Assembly: GCA_029260655.1 (NCBI GenBank) | Contig: JAJDCU010000062.1 | Location: forward strand, 1 to 36,395 | Direction of reading: 5' to 3' | Source: Phycisphaeraceae bacterium | GTDB taxonomy: Bacteria > Planctomycetota > Phycisphaerae > Phycisphaerales > Phycisphaeraceae | Length of the DNA stretch: 36,395 nt | In this document: piece by piece, positions 8,839 through 17,535 of the stretch | Layout of the letters: each line of letters opens with the position of its first letter | How positions within the stretch are numbered: the stretch's first letter is position 1 | Translations under genes and position numbers: made by a program | The notes under the pieces: model-generated | What the model saw: the letters and a program-made list of their open reading frames with translations, nothing else | The model's database searches: none | What the model was told of the DNA's origin: nothing

Positions 8839-10004
8839 GTGAAATCCCCTTAAGTTGTCCCGACATCACCGAAGCGGACATCCAGGCGGTTACGTCGGTG
8901 TTGCGCAGCGGTCGGCTGAGCATCGGGCCGTGTCAGGAAAAATTCGAGCAACTGGTCGCCGAGCGTGCCGGACGCACCCACGGCGTGGCGGTGTCGTCCG
9001 GGACCACAGGGCTGCACCTGGTCTTGCTGAGCCTTGGGGTCGGGCCCGGCGATGAGGTCATCACTACCCCTTTCAGCTTCGTCGCCAGCGCCAACTGCAT
9101 CCTGATGGCAGGCGCCAAGCCCGTGTTCGTCGACATCGACCCGGTGAGCCTGAACCTCGACCCGACCAAGCTCGAGGCCGCGATCACCGACAAGACCAAG
9201 GCGATCCTCGCCGTCGAAGTCTTTGGTAACCCCAAGCACATGGACCGGATCGCCCAGATCGCCGGGGCGCACGAGATCCCGCTGATAGAGGATAGCTGCG
9301 AGGGACTTGGCGGGATGCACAAGGGCAGGCCGATCGGGTCGTTTGGCCGGGCCGCGGTCTTCGGGTTCTACCCCAACAAGCAGATCACCACCGGCGAGGG
9401 CGGGATGATCGTCACCGACGACGACCGCCTAGCGGACCTGTGCCGATCCATGCGCAACCAGGGCCGACCGGTCGACGCACACACCGGCGACGCAAGTAAG
9501 GCCGGGGCCTGGCTGGCGCACGAGCGCATGGGCTACAACTACCGCATGTCCGAGATCGCCGCCGCGCTGGGGTGCGCCCAGATGCAGCGGCTGGACCGAT
9601 TCCTGCAGGCACGCAGAAACGTGGCGGGCATATACATGCGGCGTCTGATGGACTTCGACGACCTGATCCTCCCCAACGTACAACCGGGCACAGAGGAAGA
9701 CATGTCCTGGTTCGTCTTCGTCGTCCGCCTGTCCGACCAGTACGGCCACACCGAGCGCGACCGGATCATCACCGGGATGCGCCGCCACGAGATCGGGGCC
9801 TCCAACTACTTCCCATGCATCCACCTTCAACCGTTCTACCGCGAACTGTACGGCCATAAAAAAGGTGACTTCCCCGTCAGCGAGTCCATCAGCGAGCGCA
9901 CCATCGCCCTGCCCTTCTTCAACCACATGGACGACACCCAGAACGAACTGGTCTGCCACACCCTGAAGGTCATGATCCAGCGCGAGCAACTGCTCAAACG
10001 CTGA
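8835..10004 (+). CDS. DegT/DnrJ/EryC1/StrS-family sugar aminotransferase (389 aa)
   Basis: These PLP enzymes transfer an amino group to keto-sugar nucleotides used for surface polysaccharide, or act in related sugar chemistry. Visible family blocks are VSSGTTGLHLVLLSLGVGPGD, TTPFSFVASANCI, PVFVDIDPVSLNLD, LIEDSCEGLGG and FYPNKQITTGEGG. The last contains the PLP lysine (Lys182), so the enzyme should be an active aminotransferase and not a His-containing dehydrase variant. NYRMSEIAAALG is the usual substrate-side motif. It is coupled to the upstream repeat-protein gene by a 4-base overlap. The sugar substrate cannot be inferred, because no other sugar-nucleotide gene is nearby. Confidence 0.93.
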   Translation: MSEIPLSCPDITEADIQAVTSVLRSGRLSIGPCQEKFEQLVAERAGRTHGVAVSSGTTGLHLVLLSLGVGPGDEVITTPFSFVASANCILMAGAKPVFVDIDPVSLNLDPTKLEAAITDKTKAILAVEVFGNPKHMDRIAQIAGAHEIPLIEDSCEGLGGMHKGRPIGSFGRAAVFGFYPNKQITTGEGGMIVTDDDRLADLCRSMRNQGRPVDAHTGDASKAGAWLAHERMGYNYRMSEIAAALGCAQMQRLDRFLQARRNVAGIYMRRLMDFDDLILPNVQPGTEEDMSWFVFVVRLSDQYGHTERDRIITGMRRHEIGASNYFPCIHLQPFYRELYGHKKGDFPVSESISERTIALPFFNHMDDTQNELVCHTLKVMIQREQLLKR

Positions 10005-10060
10005 CGGCCCGGCCGCGGGTGTGTATGTTTTGATGTGATTCCCGTCAGCTGTATTGGTCT

Positions 10061-10132
10061 GTTTAGCGGGCGATCGCAGATCGCCGGTTTTGGCCGTTGG
10101 CCAACACGCGGGTCTACGACCCGCCGCTAAAC
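10061..10132. repeat. Cloverleaf-like palindromic element between convergent genes
   Basis: An outer 9-bp inverted pair, GTTTAGCGG (10061-10069) and CCGCTAAAC (10124-10132), encloses three perfect hairpins. Arm 1 is GCGATC-GCA-GATCGC (10070-10084), arm 2 is TGGCC-GTT-GGCCA (10091-10103) and arm 3 is GCGGGTC-TAC-GACCCGC (10108-10124, sharing one base with the outer stem). Read from opposite strands, the two halves both start GTTTAGCGG followed by a hairpin, so it can also be read as two REP-like units in inverted orientation. It lies between the 3' ends of the DegT-type gene and rodA and may work as a two-way terminator. It is not a tRNA: loops and conserved bases do not fit. Confidence 0.75.
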
Positions 10133-10148
10133 GGATGGACCTCGGTCC

Positions 10149-10166
10149 GTGTCACTTCCGTGACAC
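10149..10166 (-). terminator. Perfect 7-bp hairpin with GNRA-type loop downstream of rodA
   Basis: GTGTCAC (10149-10155) pairs fully with GTGACAC (10160-10166). On the minus strand, where rodA is transcribed, the loop reads GGAA, a GNRA tetraloop. It begins 17 bases after the rodA stop. No U-tract follows, so it may protect the mRNA 3' end or act in factor-dependent termination; intrinsic termination is less likely. Confidence 0.5.
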
Positions 10167-10183
10167 AGCACAACTCCCCCCGA

Positions 10184-11386
10184 TCACTGGAAGATGGCGT
10201 CGGGGTTGTCGAACTCGAAGCTGGGGCGCGCCAGCATCGCGGGTCGGCGTGAGGCGAAGTTCAGAGCCAGCCCGACCATGATGAAGGTGGAGACCAGGCT
10301 CGATCCGCCGTAGGAGATGAACGGCAGCGTGATCCCGGTGATCGGCAAGAGCCCGATGTTCATCCCGACGTTGATGACCACCTGGGTGAAGACCATCCCG
10401 GCGAACCCGACGCAGGCGAGTTGGGCCAACGGGTCGCGGCTGCGTGCGGCGACCATAAGGAATGAGCCGATCAGCATCATGTACAGCGACAACACGCCAA
10501 GCACCCCGAGTGTGCCCCAGCGGTTGGCGATGATGGCGAAGATCATGTCGTTGTGTGCGTGCGGCAGCTTGTTGAACCGGACGATCGTCGCGGACCGCTT
10601 GGCCCCGTAGCCGGTCAGCCCCCCGGCGCTGACGAGGGTGATCGCCTTGTCCTGCTGGTACCCGGTGGTCTTGACGTAGCGGGTGTCGCCCTGGACCTGG
10701 CTGACCATGGACTGGATCCTGGCGCGTTGGTGCGGTCGCAGGACCTGCATCGAGTCGGGCGCCCACAGCGCGATCGCAACATTCATCCCGACCGCCAGCG
10801 CAACCAGCCCAAGCAGCAACCCCAGGTGCCTGAGCTTCGCGCCCGCGGCGACGAGCATGGCGAACAGGGTCGGGGCGAACAGGATCGCGGTGCCCAGGTC
10901 CGGCTGCTTGAGGATCAGTGCGACGGGGATGAGCATGATGAAAAACGGCACGAGCAGCCCGCGTACCGTGCGGTAGCTGCTGCGGTACCGCAGGTACCAG
11001 GCCATGGACAGGACGAACAGCACCTTGGTCAGCTCCGACGGCTGGAGGGTGATGCTCCCGAGGCTGATCCACGCCCGCGCTCCGTTGCGGACCGGGACAA
11101 TCGAGCGCGGCATGATCGGCAGGATCATCAGCGCAAGCAGGATCAGCGCGGCGGCGAACAAGGGATAGGAGGCGTACCCGATCCACCTGGGCCTGGGGAT
11201 CACACAAACAGACATGACCGCCAATGCGACCGGCAGCCAGAACCGCGCCTGCTGGGTCGCTTCACCGGGCTTGACGGTCCCGATGGCCATGACCCCGACA
11301 CAGGACAGCGCCACCGCGGCGATCAGCGCGTACCAGCCGGGGTGGGGCCGAAGCAGCAGGCGCAGGCGTGTCGGCAGCGGGATCAA
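10184..11386 (-). CDS. rodA: Rod shape-determining SEDS peptidoglycan glycosyltransferase RodA
   Basis: RodA polymerises lipid II into glycan strands at the side wall, together with PBP2. The 400 residues are mostly membrane helices. The SEDS landmarks are present: LKQPDLGTAILF carries the catalytic Asp, and LPITGITLPFISYGGSS near the C-terminus is the family signature. The TTG start at 11386 overlaps the stop of mrdA by four bases (TTGA), indicating translational coupling; no better ATG exists near the N-terminal helix. The short C-terminal tail ends in DAIFQ. mreBCD genes, often upstream of this pair in other bacteria, are absent here. Confidence 0.95.
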   Translation of the reverse strand: MIPLPTRLRLLLRPHPGWYALIAAVALSCVGVMAIGTVKPGEATQQARFWLPVALAVMSVCVIPRPRWIGYASYPLFAAALILLALMILPIMPRSIVPVRNGARAWISLGSITLQPSELTKVLFVLSMAWYLRYRSSYRTVRGLLVPFFIMLIPVALILKQPDLGTAILFAPTLFAMLVAAGAKLRHLGLLLGLVALAVGMNVAIALWAPDSMQVLRPHQRARIQSMVSQVQGDTRYVKTTGYQQDKAITLVSAGGLTGYGAKRSATIVRFNKLPHAHNDMIFAIIANRWGTLGVLGVLSLYMMLIGSFLMVAARSRDPLAQLACVGFAGMVFTQVVINVGMNIGLLPITGITLPFISYGGSSLVSTFIMVGLALNFASRRPAMLARPSFEFDNPDAIFQ

Positions 11387-13638
11387 TTCAGGTACCCCTC
11401 TCGCTGCATGATGTGGATGATCTGGTTGGCAATCGGGCCGGCGATTTGTGACCCGCTGCCGCCGTACTCAACCACGACCACGACGGCGTGTGTCGGCTTG
11501 GACTTGCTGTCCGGCTGCAAGAGCGCGATGACCCAGCCGTGGTCGCCGGACTTGACGACCGGGTCATCGCGGGTGATCCGCCCGTCTTCGTTGGCGTCCA
11601 CGCGGTACGGCACACCCTCAGCCGTACCGGTCTTGCCGTAGATCTTCACGCCCTGCACGTTGAAGATCGGCTCACGCCCGTCGGGTGTGCGCAGGTGACG
11701 GCTGGTGCTCTGGGGGTTGTTAACGACGTCGTCCATCCCTTGCAGCGCCTCGCGGACAGCCGAGGGATTGAGCTCCAGATCGATGCGCGGCCTTGGCTCG
11801 AGCCGGTCGTCGTCCACGATAAATGTCGGGGGGATCCACACCCCACCGCGCGCCAGGGTCGCGTAGGCCCCGGCGGCCTGGATGGGGGTCCAGCGGACCG
11901 GTCCCTGGCCGATGCCCATGAAGGTCGCGTCGGCGAGGTCCTGCGGCCCGGTGGGCTTGTCGGGGTCGGGCAGGTCGCCGCCGACTTCTTCAGGCGGCCC
12001 GCTGCCGGTCGATCGGCCAAGCCCGAATTGGCCGTACCACTTCGACATCCGTTTGAGCCCCATCCGTCGGCCGACGGTGTAGAAATAGATGTTACAACTG
12101 TGCATGATCGCTTCGTGACCTTGCATCGATCCGTGTGTCTGAGGGTAGAACACCTTGTAGATCCAGCACCGAAGCCCTTTGGGGTTGCTCGGATCCAGGA
12201 ACCCCCGGCAGATGATCTGCTGGCCCAACGAGACCCTCCCGGCGGTCAGCGCCGATGCCAGCAGGACCGGCTTGACCGTCGACCCCGGCTGGTACGGACG
12301 GCTGACCACGCGGTTGAGAAACGGCTGATTGAAATCATCGTCGAAGATCTTCTTCGGCTCTTCGCGCAGGGTTTGCAAGGAGATCTCCGGCACACTCACG
12401 GCCGCCAACACCTCGCCGGTCTCGATCTCCAACACGACCACCGCGCCGTTAAGCGACCAGCCCGGCTGGCGGTTGGTGTTCTCCTCCAGCTTCTGATACG
12501 GCTGGGCGGTCATCAGCCCGATCTGCGGGGACAGGACGGCCTGGATCTGGGCCTGGAGCTGGATGTCCAGTGTCAGCCGCACATCCTGCCCGGGGATCGG
12601 CTCAACCCGTGTCTTCTCGTTGGTGTCCAGTTGTGTGGTCACCAGCCCGCGTGTGCCGCGAAGACGCGCCTCCATCGACTTCTCGATCCCCCACCGTCCG
12701 ATCTGGTCGCCGACCCTGTACCCCCGCGGCGCGGATTGGCTGTAGGGTTCGAGGTCCTCGTCGCTGGCCCAGATCCCGCGCAACAGCCCCAGATGGTGCA
12801 GCGCAACGCCGTGGACCGTCACCTCGATTGGCTGATCGTGCCGCAAGGGAGACGGCAGGGTGGACCGGTCGACCTCGATCGTGAATGTTTCATTAGGGTA
12901 GCGGCGCTGACGGGGCTGACGTACCTGGACCTCGCGCCAGGCCTTGAGGTTCGGCTCGTCGGCGGAACCGGCGATGAAGCCCTGGATGCTGCTGAGTGTG
13001 TGGTCGGGGATATCGCTGAGCACCGTGTGGAACCAGGTCTCCTCCATCACCTTCTCGCGGGACTCGGCCCAACTGACCGGCTCGTCGTAGGCCTTCTCCC
13101 GCTTGCTGCGGTTGCGCAGCGTCTGACTGCTGATAACCCTCTGGACCTGCCTGCGGATCGCGTCCTTGCGCTGGTCCAGTTCCATCGGGTCGGTCCCGCT
13201 GATCTCGGCAAGCAGATCCCACATCTCCTGGGTCTGTGTTTCGTAAATGGGCAGGTGCTCGGCGATCAGGGCGTTACGGTCCAAGGTCCCGAGTTCTTTC
13301 CACCGCTCGCTGTCCAACTTACGGGCGGCGGACTCGGCCTGCTGGTACGCCCACTCCCCGGAGATCACGGCATACTTCACCGCAACCTCGTAGCCCGGCT
13401 CGTCCACAGCCAAGGGCCGGTCGTAACGGTCCACGACCCGTCCTCGCACGGTCGGGATCGGGTGTGACTCCCGCAGCGCCCGCTCGGCGGCGGCGTGCCG
13501 ACGTTCGTGCTCGGCGCCGATACCCAGACGCAACGACTGGGCGCCTAGGATCAGCGTCACCGCCAGCACCGACAGCGCCAGCAGCAGCAGCCGGCGGTGG
13601 AACATGCTCGGGATGTGCTTTCGCAGCTTGCCTCGCAT
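11383..13638 (-). CDS. mrdA: Penicillin-binding protein 2, peptidoglycan transpeptidase
   Basis: A class B PBP that crosslinks side-wall peptidoglycan as partner of RodA. A single N-terminal membrane anchor (LLLLALSVLAVTLILGA, about residues 16-32) is followed by a dimerisation region and the transpeptidase domain. The active-site motifs are present: STVK near residue 451 with the nucleophile Ser, SCN near 513 and KTG near 668. At 751 residues it is longer than the usual 600-650. The extra length is in the N-terminal half (about 90-300), which is charged and helix-rich. The ATG at 13638 has AGGA about 7 bases upstream. The 3' end overlaps rodA by 4 bases. Confidence 0.95.
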   Translation of the reverse strand: MRGKLRKHIPSMFHRRLLLLALSVLAVTLILGAQSLRLGIGAEHERRHAAAERALRESHPIPTVRGRVVDRYDRPLAVDEPGYEVAVKYAVISGEWAYQQAESAARKLDSERWKELGTLDRNALIAEHLPIYETQTQEMWDLLAEISGTDPMELDQRKDAIRRQVQRVISSQTLRNRSKREKAYDEPVSWAESREKVMEETWFHTVLSDIPDHTLSSIQGFIAGSADEPNLKAWREVQVRQPRQRRYPNETFTIEVDRSTLPSPLRHDQPIEVTVHGVALHHLGLLRGIWASDEDLEPYSQSAPRGYRVGDQIGRWGIEKSMEARLRGTRGLVTTQLDTNEKTRVEPIPGQDVRLTLDIQLQAQIQAVLSPQIGLMTAQPYQKLEENTNRQPGWSLNGAVVVLEIETGEVLAAVSVPEISLQTLREEPKKIFDDDFNQPFLNRVVSRPYQPGSTVKPVLLASALTAGRVSLGQQIICRGFLDPSNPKGLRCWIYKVFYPQTHGSMQGHEAIMHSCNIYFYTVGRRMGLKRMSKWYGQFGLGRSTGSGPPEEVGGDLPDPDKPTGPQDLADATFMGIGQGPVRWTPIQAAGAYATLARGGVWIPPTFIVDDDRLEPRPRIDLELNPSAVREALQGMDDVVNNPQSTSRHLRTPDGREPIFNVQGVKIYGKTGTAEGVPYRVDANEDGRITRDDPVVKSGDHGWVIALLQPDSKSKPTHAVVVVVEYGGSGSQIAGPIANQIIHIMQREGYLN

Positions 13639-13669
13639 CCATATCCTCGTGCCCCGACCTGAACGACGC

Positions 13670-13686
13670 GCGCGCCCGAGGCGCGC
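13670..13686. other. Hairpin in the mrdA leader
   Basis: GCGCGCC (13670-13676) pairs with GGCGCGC (13680-13686) around a CGA loop, about 30 bases upstream of the mrdA start. An A-run on the plus strand (13687-13692 region) adjoins it. The role is unknown; it could be a leader structure or a transcription stop before mrdA. Confidence 0.4.
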
Positions 13687-13763
13687 AGAAAAATCGCCAC
13701 CCGGCCGGTCATTTTATCGGCCTGATTGTAGAGCTGTCTGGAGATTGTGCGTATAAGCCAAGG

Positions 13764-13801
13764 GCCGGGCTCAACCGGATATGAGCCGTCTGAGACCCGG
13801 C
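13764..13801 (-). terminator. Candidate terminator hairpin after atpC
   Basis: GCCGGGCTCA (13764-13773) pairs with TGAGACCCGGC (13791-13801) with a single bulged base, directly abutting the atpC stop codon at 13802. The stem is 10 bp with a 17-base loop. No strong U-tract follows on the minus strand, so intrinsic termination is uncertain. Confidence 0.5.
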
Positions 13802-14200
13802 TTATTGCGCCGCCTTGAGCATCGCCTTGGCGCGATCCAGATCGTGCTGACGACGCTGGGTCTGGGCGGGGTTCTGCGGGACGAAGGCCTCGGCCTCCTT
13901 CAGCGCCGCCTGGGCCGCTTGGGTATCGATTTCACCCGTGGGGATCGCCTCATCGGTCAGGAGGGTCAGCCGGTCGTCCTTCATCTGAGCGAAGCCCCCG
14001 CCGACAAACAGACGCTGGCTCTTACCGCCGGGCACATCCAGCCGCATCGAACCCAGCCCCAGCTTCACCAGCAGGGGCGCCCGCTGCTTGAGCAGACCGA
14101 TCTGCCCGTCCCAGGCCGGGATCGTCGCCGCGGTCACATCCTGATCCAGAACCTGGCTGTTGGGGGTGATGACGGTGCAACGGAAGGTCTTTTCGGCCAT
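13802..14200 (-). CDS. atpC: ATP synthase F1 epsilon subunit
   Basis: The epsilon subunit sits on the rotating central stalk of F1Fo-ATP synthase and restrains ATP hydrolysis. The N-terminal beta-sandwich is clear (FRCTVITPNSQVLDQDV, WDGQIGLLKQRAPLLVKLG, FVGGGFAQMKDDRLTLLTD). A short helical C-terminus follows (about 92-132). At 132 residues it has the usual length. AGAGGA precedes the ATG. No other ATP synthase gene lies in the window; its neighbours are uvrA upstream and mrdA downstream. It is therefore detached from atpD, which it normally follows. Confidence 0.94.
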   Translation of the reverse strand: MAEKTFRCTVITPNSQVLDQDVTAATIPAWDGQIGLLKQRAPLLVKLGLGSMRLDVPGGKSQRLFVGGGFAQMKDDRLTLLTDEAIPTGEIDTQAAQAALKEAEAFVPQNPAQTQRRQHDLDRAKAMLKAAQ

Positions 14201-14311
14201 GGCGTCCTCTTCAATTCGTTCAAGGGCTCATCGTGGCGGTCGAGCCGGGATCGTATCCTAGAGCCGGCCTTGAGGCTGTCAAACCCGGTGTTGAGGGTTC
14301 ACAGCCAGGGG

Positions 14312-17300
14312 TCAGGAGGCCACGGAGGCCAGCTTACGCGCCCCCGTGGTTGGCAGGTGCCTGCTGAGGTATTGCCCGGTGTAAGAACCCTGAGCCTTGG
14401 CGACCTGCTCGGGCGTGCCTTGGGCGACGACCAGCCCCCCGCGGTCGCCGCCTTCGGGGCCAAGGTCGATCACCCAGTCGGCGCACTTGATCACGTCCAT
14501 GTTGTGCTCGATCACGATCACCGTGTTGCCCTGATCGGCCAGCCGGCCCAGCACACTCAACAGCTTCGCCACGTCCGCGTAGTGCAACCCGGTCGTCGGC
14601 TCGTCGAGGATGTACAGCGTGTGGCCGGTCGAGCGTTTGCCCAGTTCGGTCGCCAGCTTCACCCGCTGCGCCTCGCCGCCGGACAGCGTGGTCGAAGCCT
14701 GACCTAGCTGGACGTAGCTCAACCCCACATCGTTCAGCGCGGTCATCAGGCGGGTGATGTCCGGGAAGCTCTCGAAAAAACCCAGCGCCTCCTCGACGGT
14801 CATCTCGAGCACATCGGAAATGTTCTTGCCTCGGTAACGGACCTCCAGGGTCTGGCGGTTGTACCGCTTGCCCTTGCAGGCATCGCACTGAACAAAGACG
14901 TCGGGCAGGAAGTGCATCTCGATCTTTTTCACGCCCTGGCCCTGGCAGGATTCGCACCGCCCGCCCTTGACGTTGAAGCTGAACCGCCCGGGCTTGTACC
15001 CGCGGATCTTGGCCTCCTTGGTCTTGGTGAACAGGCTTCGGACCGCATCGAACGCCCCGGTGTAGGTCGCGGGGTTGGACCGGGGCGTTCGGCCGATCGG
15101 GGACTGGTCGACCTCGATGATCCGGTCGATATGCGCGGCGCCGGTCAGCCGGTCGTGCGCCCCGGGCCTGTCGCGCGAACCCAGCAACTGACGCCTGGCC
15201 GACCGCAGCAGGGTCTGGTTCACCAGCGTGCTCTTGCCCGAGCCCGAGACCCCGGTGACGGCCACGACCCCGCCTAAGGGGAACGCCACGTCGATGCCGC
15301 GGAGGTTATTTTCTCTTGCGCCCTTGACGGTTAACGCCCGTTTATGGTCCAGCCCGCGCCGTTCGCCGGGCAATTCGACCTGAAGCTCGCCGTTTAGGTA
15401 TTGAGCGGTCAGTGATTCGCCGGCGAGGATGACTTGGTCGGTCGGGCCCTGCGCGACGATCTCTCCGCCGTGTCGGCCGGGCCCGGGGCCGATGTCGATT
15501 AGGTGGTCGGCCGCGCGGATCGTGTCTTCGTCGTGCTCGACAACGATCACGGTGTTGCCGATCTCTGTGAGGTGCCGGAGCGTGGCGATCAGCCGGTCAT
15601 TGTCGCGCTGGTGCAGCCCGATGGTCGGCTCGTCCAGGACGTAGCAGCAGCCGACCAGCCCGGACCCGACCTGCGTCGCCAGCCTGATCCGTTGGCCCTC
15701 ACCGCCGGAGAGCGTCCCGGTCGCGCGGTCCAGGCTCAGGTACCCAAGCCCGACGCTGAGCATGAACCCAAGTCGGGCACGGACTTCCTTGAGGATCGGT
15801 GCCGCGATCTGCTGCTGCTCAGACGACAGCGAGAGCCTGGAGAAAAAGTCTGCGGCCTGCTCGATCGTCATCCCGGTGACCCGGTCGATCGACAGCAACC
15901 GCATCTTGGCGCTGCGTTTGCCTGGGTTCTTAAACTCCGCCAGCTTACGCCCTACTTCCTTCCCGGCAATCGGGTCGTCGGTTTCCAGGAAGACGTGCAG
16001 CGCCTCGGTCCGAAGCCGGGCGCGGTCGCAATCCTCGCAGGGCGCTTCGGACAGGTACCCGTGCAGACGGGCCTTGACGTATTCGCTGTCGGTGTGGTCC
16101 CAGCGCCTTTGCAGGTTCGGGATCACCCCTTCGAAATGTGTGTCGTATTTCTTCTCATCGCGATCGCTTGTGCCGTTAAGCAGTATCCGCTGGATCGGCT
16201 TGGACAGTTTGTTGTAGGGCGTGTCAGCGGCGACGCCGAAGTTCTTGCAGAACTGGCGGATCATCCTTGCGTAGTAGATGTTCATCCGCTTGCCGTGCTT
16301 GCGCCAGGCCTGGATCGCGCCCTCGCCCAGGCTGACCTGCTTATCCGGGACGACCAGGTCGGGGTCGAACTCGAGGATGTTGCCCAGCCCCCCGCAACCC
16401 GGGCACGCGCCGTAGGGGGAGTTGAACGAGAACAGCCTCGGCTCCAGCCCCTCCAGGCTGCACTCGGGGTGCAGCGGGCACGCGTACTTCTCGCTGAACA
16501 GCGTGTCCTTCCAGCCGCCCTTTGCTTTCTCGTCCGCGGCGCTGAGCACCACCAGCCCATCGGCCAGCTTCAGGCTCAGCTCGATCGAGTCGGCGACCCG
16601 CGAACGGACAGAACTGGGCTCGCCGTCGTCCTTCTTCTCGTGCTTGATCACGACCCGGTCGACCACCGCCTCGATCGTATGCGCCTGGTACCGCTGGGTC
16701 TTGGTCGTGAACGGTGAGCCGGCCTTGGTCTTGACGATCTCGCGCAGGTCCAGCACCTCGCCGTCGACCCGGGCCCGGACAAACCCCTGCTTGACCATGC
16801 CATCGAAGACCTCTTTGTGCTGGCCCTTCTTGCCGCGCACGACCGGCGCCAGGATCATGACCTTGGAGCCTTGGGGCAGCGCGAACGCCTGGTCGATGAT
16901 ATGTGTCGCCGACTGGCTGGTGATCGGCCGACCGCACCGCTTAGCATCCCCTTCCTTGTGCCAGCAGCGTGGCTGGCCGACCCGGGCGAACAGTAGGCGC
17001 AGGTAGTCGTAGATCTCGGTCGTGGTCGCAACCGTTGACCGAGGGTTGTGCGACGCCGACCGTTGCTCGATCGCGATCGTCGGGGGCAAACCTTCGATCG
17101 ACTCGATGTCTGGCTTCTGGAGCTGTTCGAGGAACTGCCGTGCATAAGCCGAGAGCGACTCAACGTATTTGCGCTGACCCTCGGCGTAGATCGTGTCGAA
17201 CGCCAGCGAACTCTTGCCCGACCCCGACAGCCCGGTGATCACCACCAGCTTGTTGTGCGGGATATCGACGTCGATGCCCTGGAGGTTGTGCTCACGGGCA

Positions 17301-17329
17301 CCGCGGATGGAGATCGTATCAAGGGCCAT
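14312..17329 (-). CDS. uvrA: UvrABC excinuclease subunit A
   Basis: UvrA is the damage-recognising ATPase of bacterial nucleotide excision repair; as a dimer it loads UvrB. Both ABC units are present. The first has Walker A GLSGSGKSSL near residue 33 and TLSGGEGQRIRLATQVG followed by VLDEPTIGLHQRD. The second has GVSGSGKSTLVNQTLL and TLSGGEAQRVKLATELG followed by ILDEPTTGLHYAD. Cysteine-rich zinc modules are seen at CPLHPEC..CPGCGG and CESCQGQG..CDACKGKRYN. At 1005 residues it is slightly longer than the usual 940-960. The N-terminal zinc-module region reads RCWHKEGDAKRCGRPI where a plain CPxCG is common. Only a weak ribosome-binding site is visible. Confidence 0.98.
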   Translation of the reverse strand: MALDTISIRGAREHNLQGIDVDIPHNKLVVITGLSGSGKSSLAFDTIYAEGQRKYVESLSAYARQFLEQLQKPDIESIEGLPPTIAIEQRSASHNPRSTVATTTEIYDYLRLLFARVGQPRCWHKEGDAKRCGRPITSQSATHIIDQAFALPQGSKVMILAPVVRGKKGQHKEVFDGMVKQGFVRARVDGEVLDLREIVKTKAGSPFTTKTQRYQAHTIEAVVDRVVIKHEKKDDGEPSSVRSRVADSIELSLKLADGLVVLSAADEKAKGGWKDTLFSEKYACPLHPECSLEGLEPRLFSFNSPYGACPGCGGLGNILEFDPDLVVPDKQVSLGEGAIQAWRKHGKRMNIYYARMIRQFCKNFGVAADTPYNKLSKPIQRILLNGTSDRDEKKYDTHFEGVIPNLQRRWDHTDSEYVKARLHGYLSEAPCEDCDRARLRTEALHVFLETDDPIAGKEVGRKLAEFKNPGKRSAKMRLLSIDRVTGMTIEQAADFFSRLSLSSEQQQIAAPILKEVRARLGFMLSVGLGYLSLDRATGTLSGGEGQRIRLATQVGSGLVGCCYVLDEPTIGLHQRDNDRLIATLRHLTEIGNTVIVVEHDEDTIRAADHLIDIGPGPGRHGGEIVAQGPTDQVILAGESLTAQYLNGELQVELPGERRGLDHKRALTVKGARENNLRGIDVAFPLGGVVAVTGVSGSGKSTLVNQTLLRSARRQLLGSRDRPGAHDRLTGAAHIDRIIEVDQSPIGRTPRSNPATYTGAFDAVRSLFTKTKEAKIRGYKPGRFSFNVKGGRCESCQGQGVKKIEMHFLPDVFVQCDACKGKRYNRQTLEVRYRGKNISDVLEMTVEEALGFFESFPDITRLMTALNDVGLSYVQLGQASTTLSGGEAQRVKLATELGKRSTGHTLYILDEPTTGLHYADVAKLLSVLGRLADQGNTVIVIEHNMDVIKCADWVIDLGPEGGDRGGLVVAQGTPEQVAKAQGSYTGQYLSRHLPTTGARKLASVAS

Positions 17330-17535
17330 AAATCAACTCTGCCTTCCCCGCCAAACTTTCACCACCGCTAAACCTGACGGATTGCCTCCCGCCACGCCTG
17401 CGTTCAGCACAGCCGCGGTGTGGGCATCATGCCGCGCCGGGTCCAATGATAGCCGGGCCCGTCCGCGTGACCACCGTCAAGGCAGGATAACCCCGCCTGT
17501 CAGGGCCGAAAAAGTTGGGATGGGGCCGCGGGGCG

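Noticed and set aside
10061-10132. tRNA gene, because of the cloverleaf shape
   Set aside because: The arms have 3-base loops, there is no 7-base anticodon loop, no TTCRA T-loop sequence and no variable region.
10553-11641. 362-codon plus-strand frame across rodA and the mrdA end
   Set aside because: Low-complexity shadow of the GC-rich opposite strand, with no motif, and it conflicts with two certain genes.
11488-13467. 659-codon plus-strand open frame opposite mrdA
   Set aside because: It lies entirely antisense to a gene with all PBP motifs. Its translation is rich in His, Arg, Asp and Gly with no domain, as expected from a GC-rich complementary strand.
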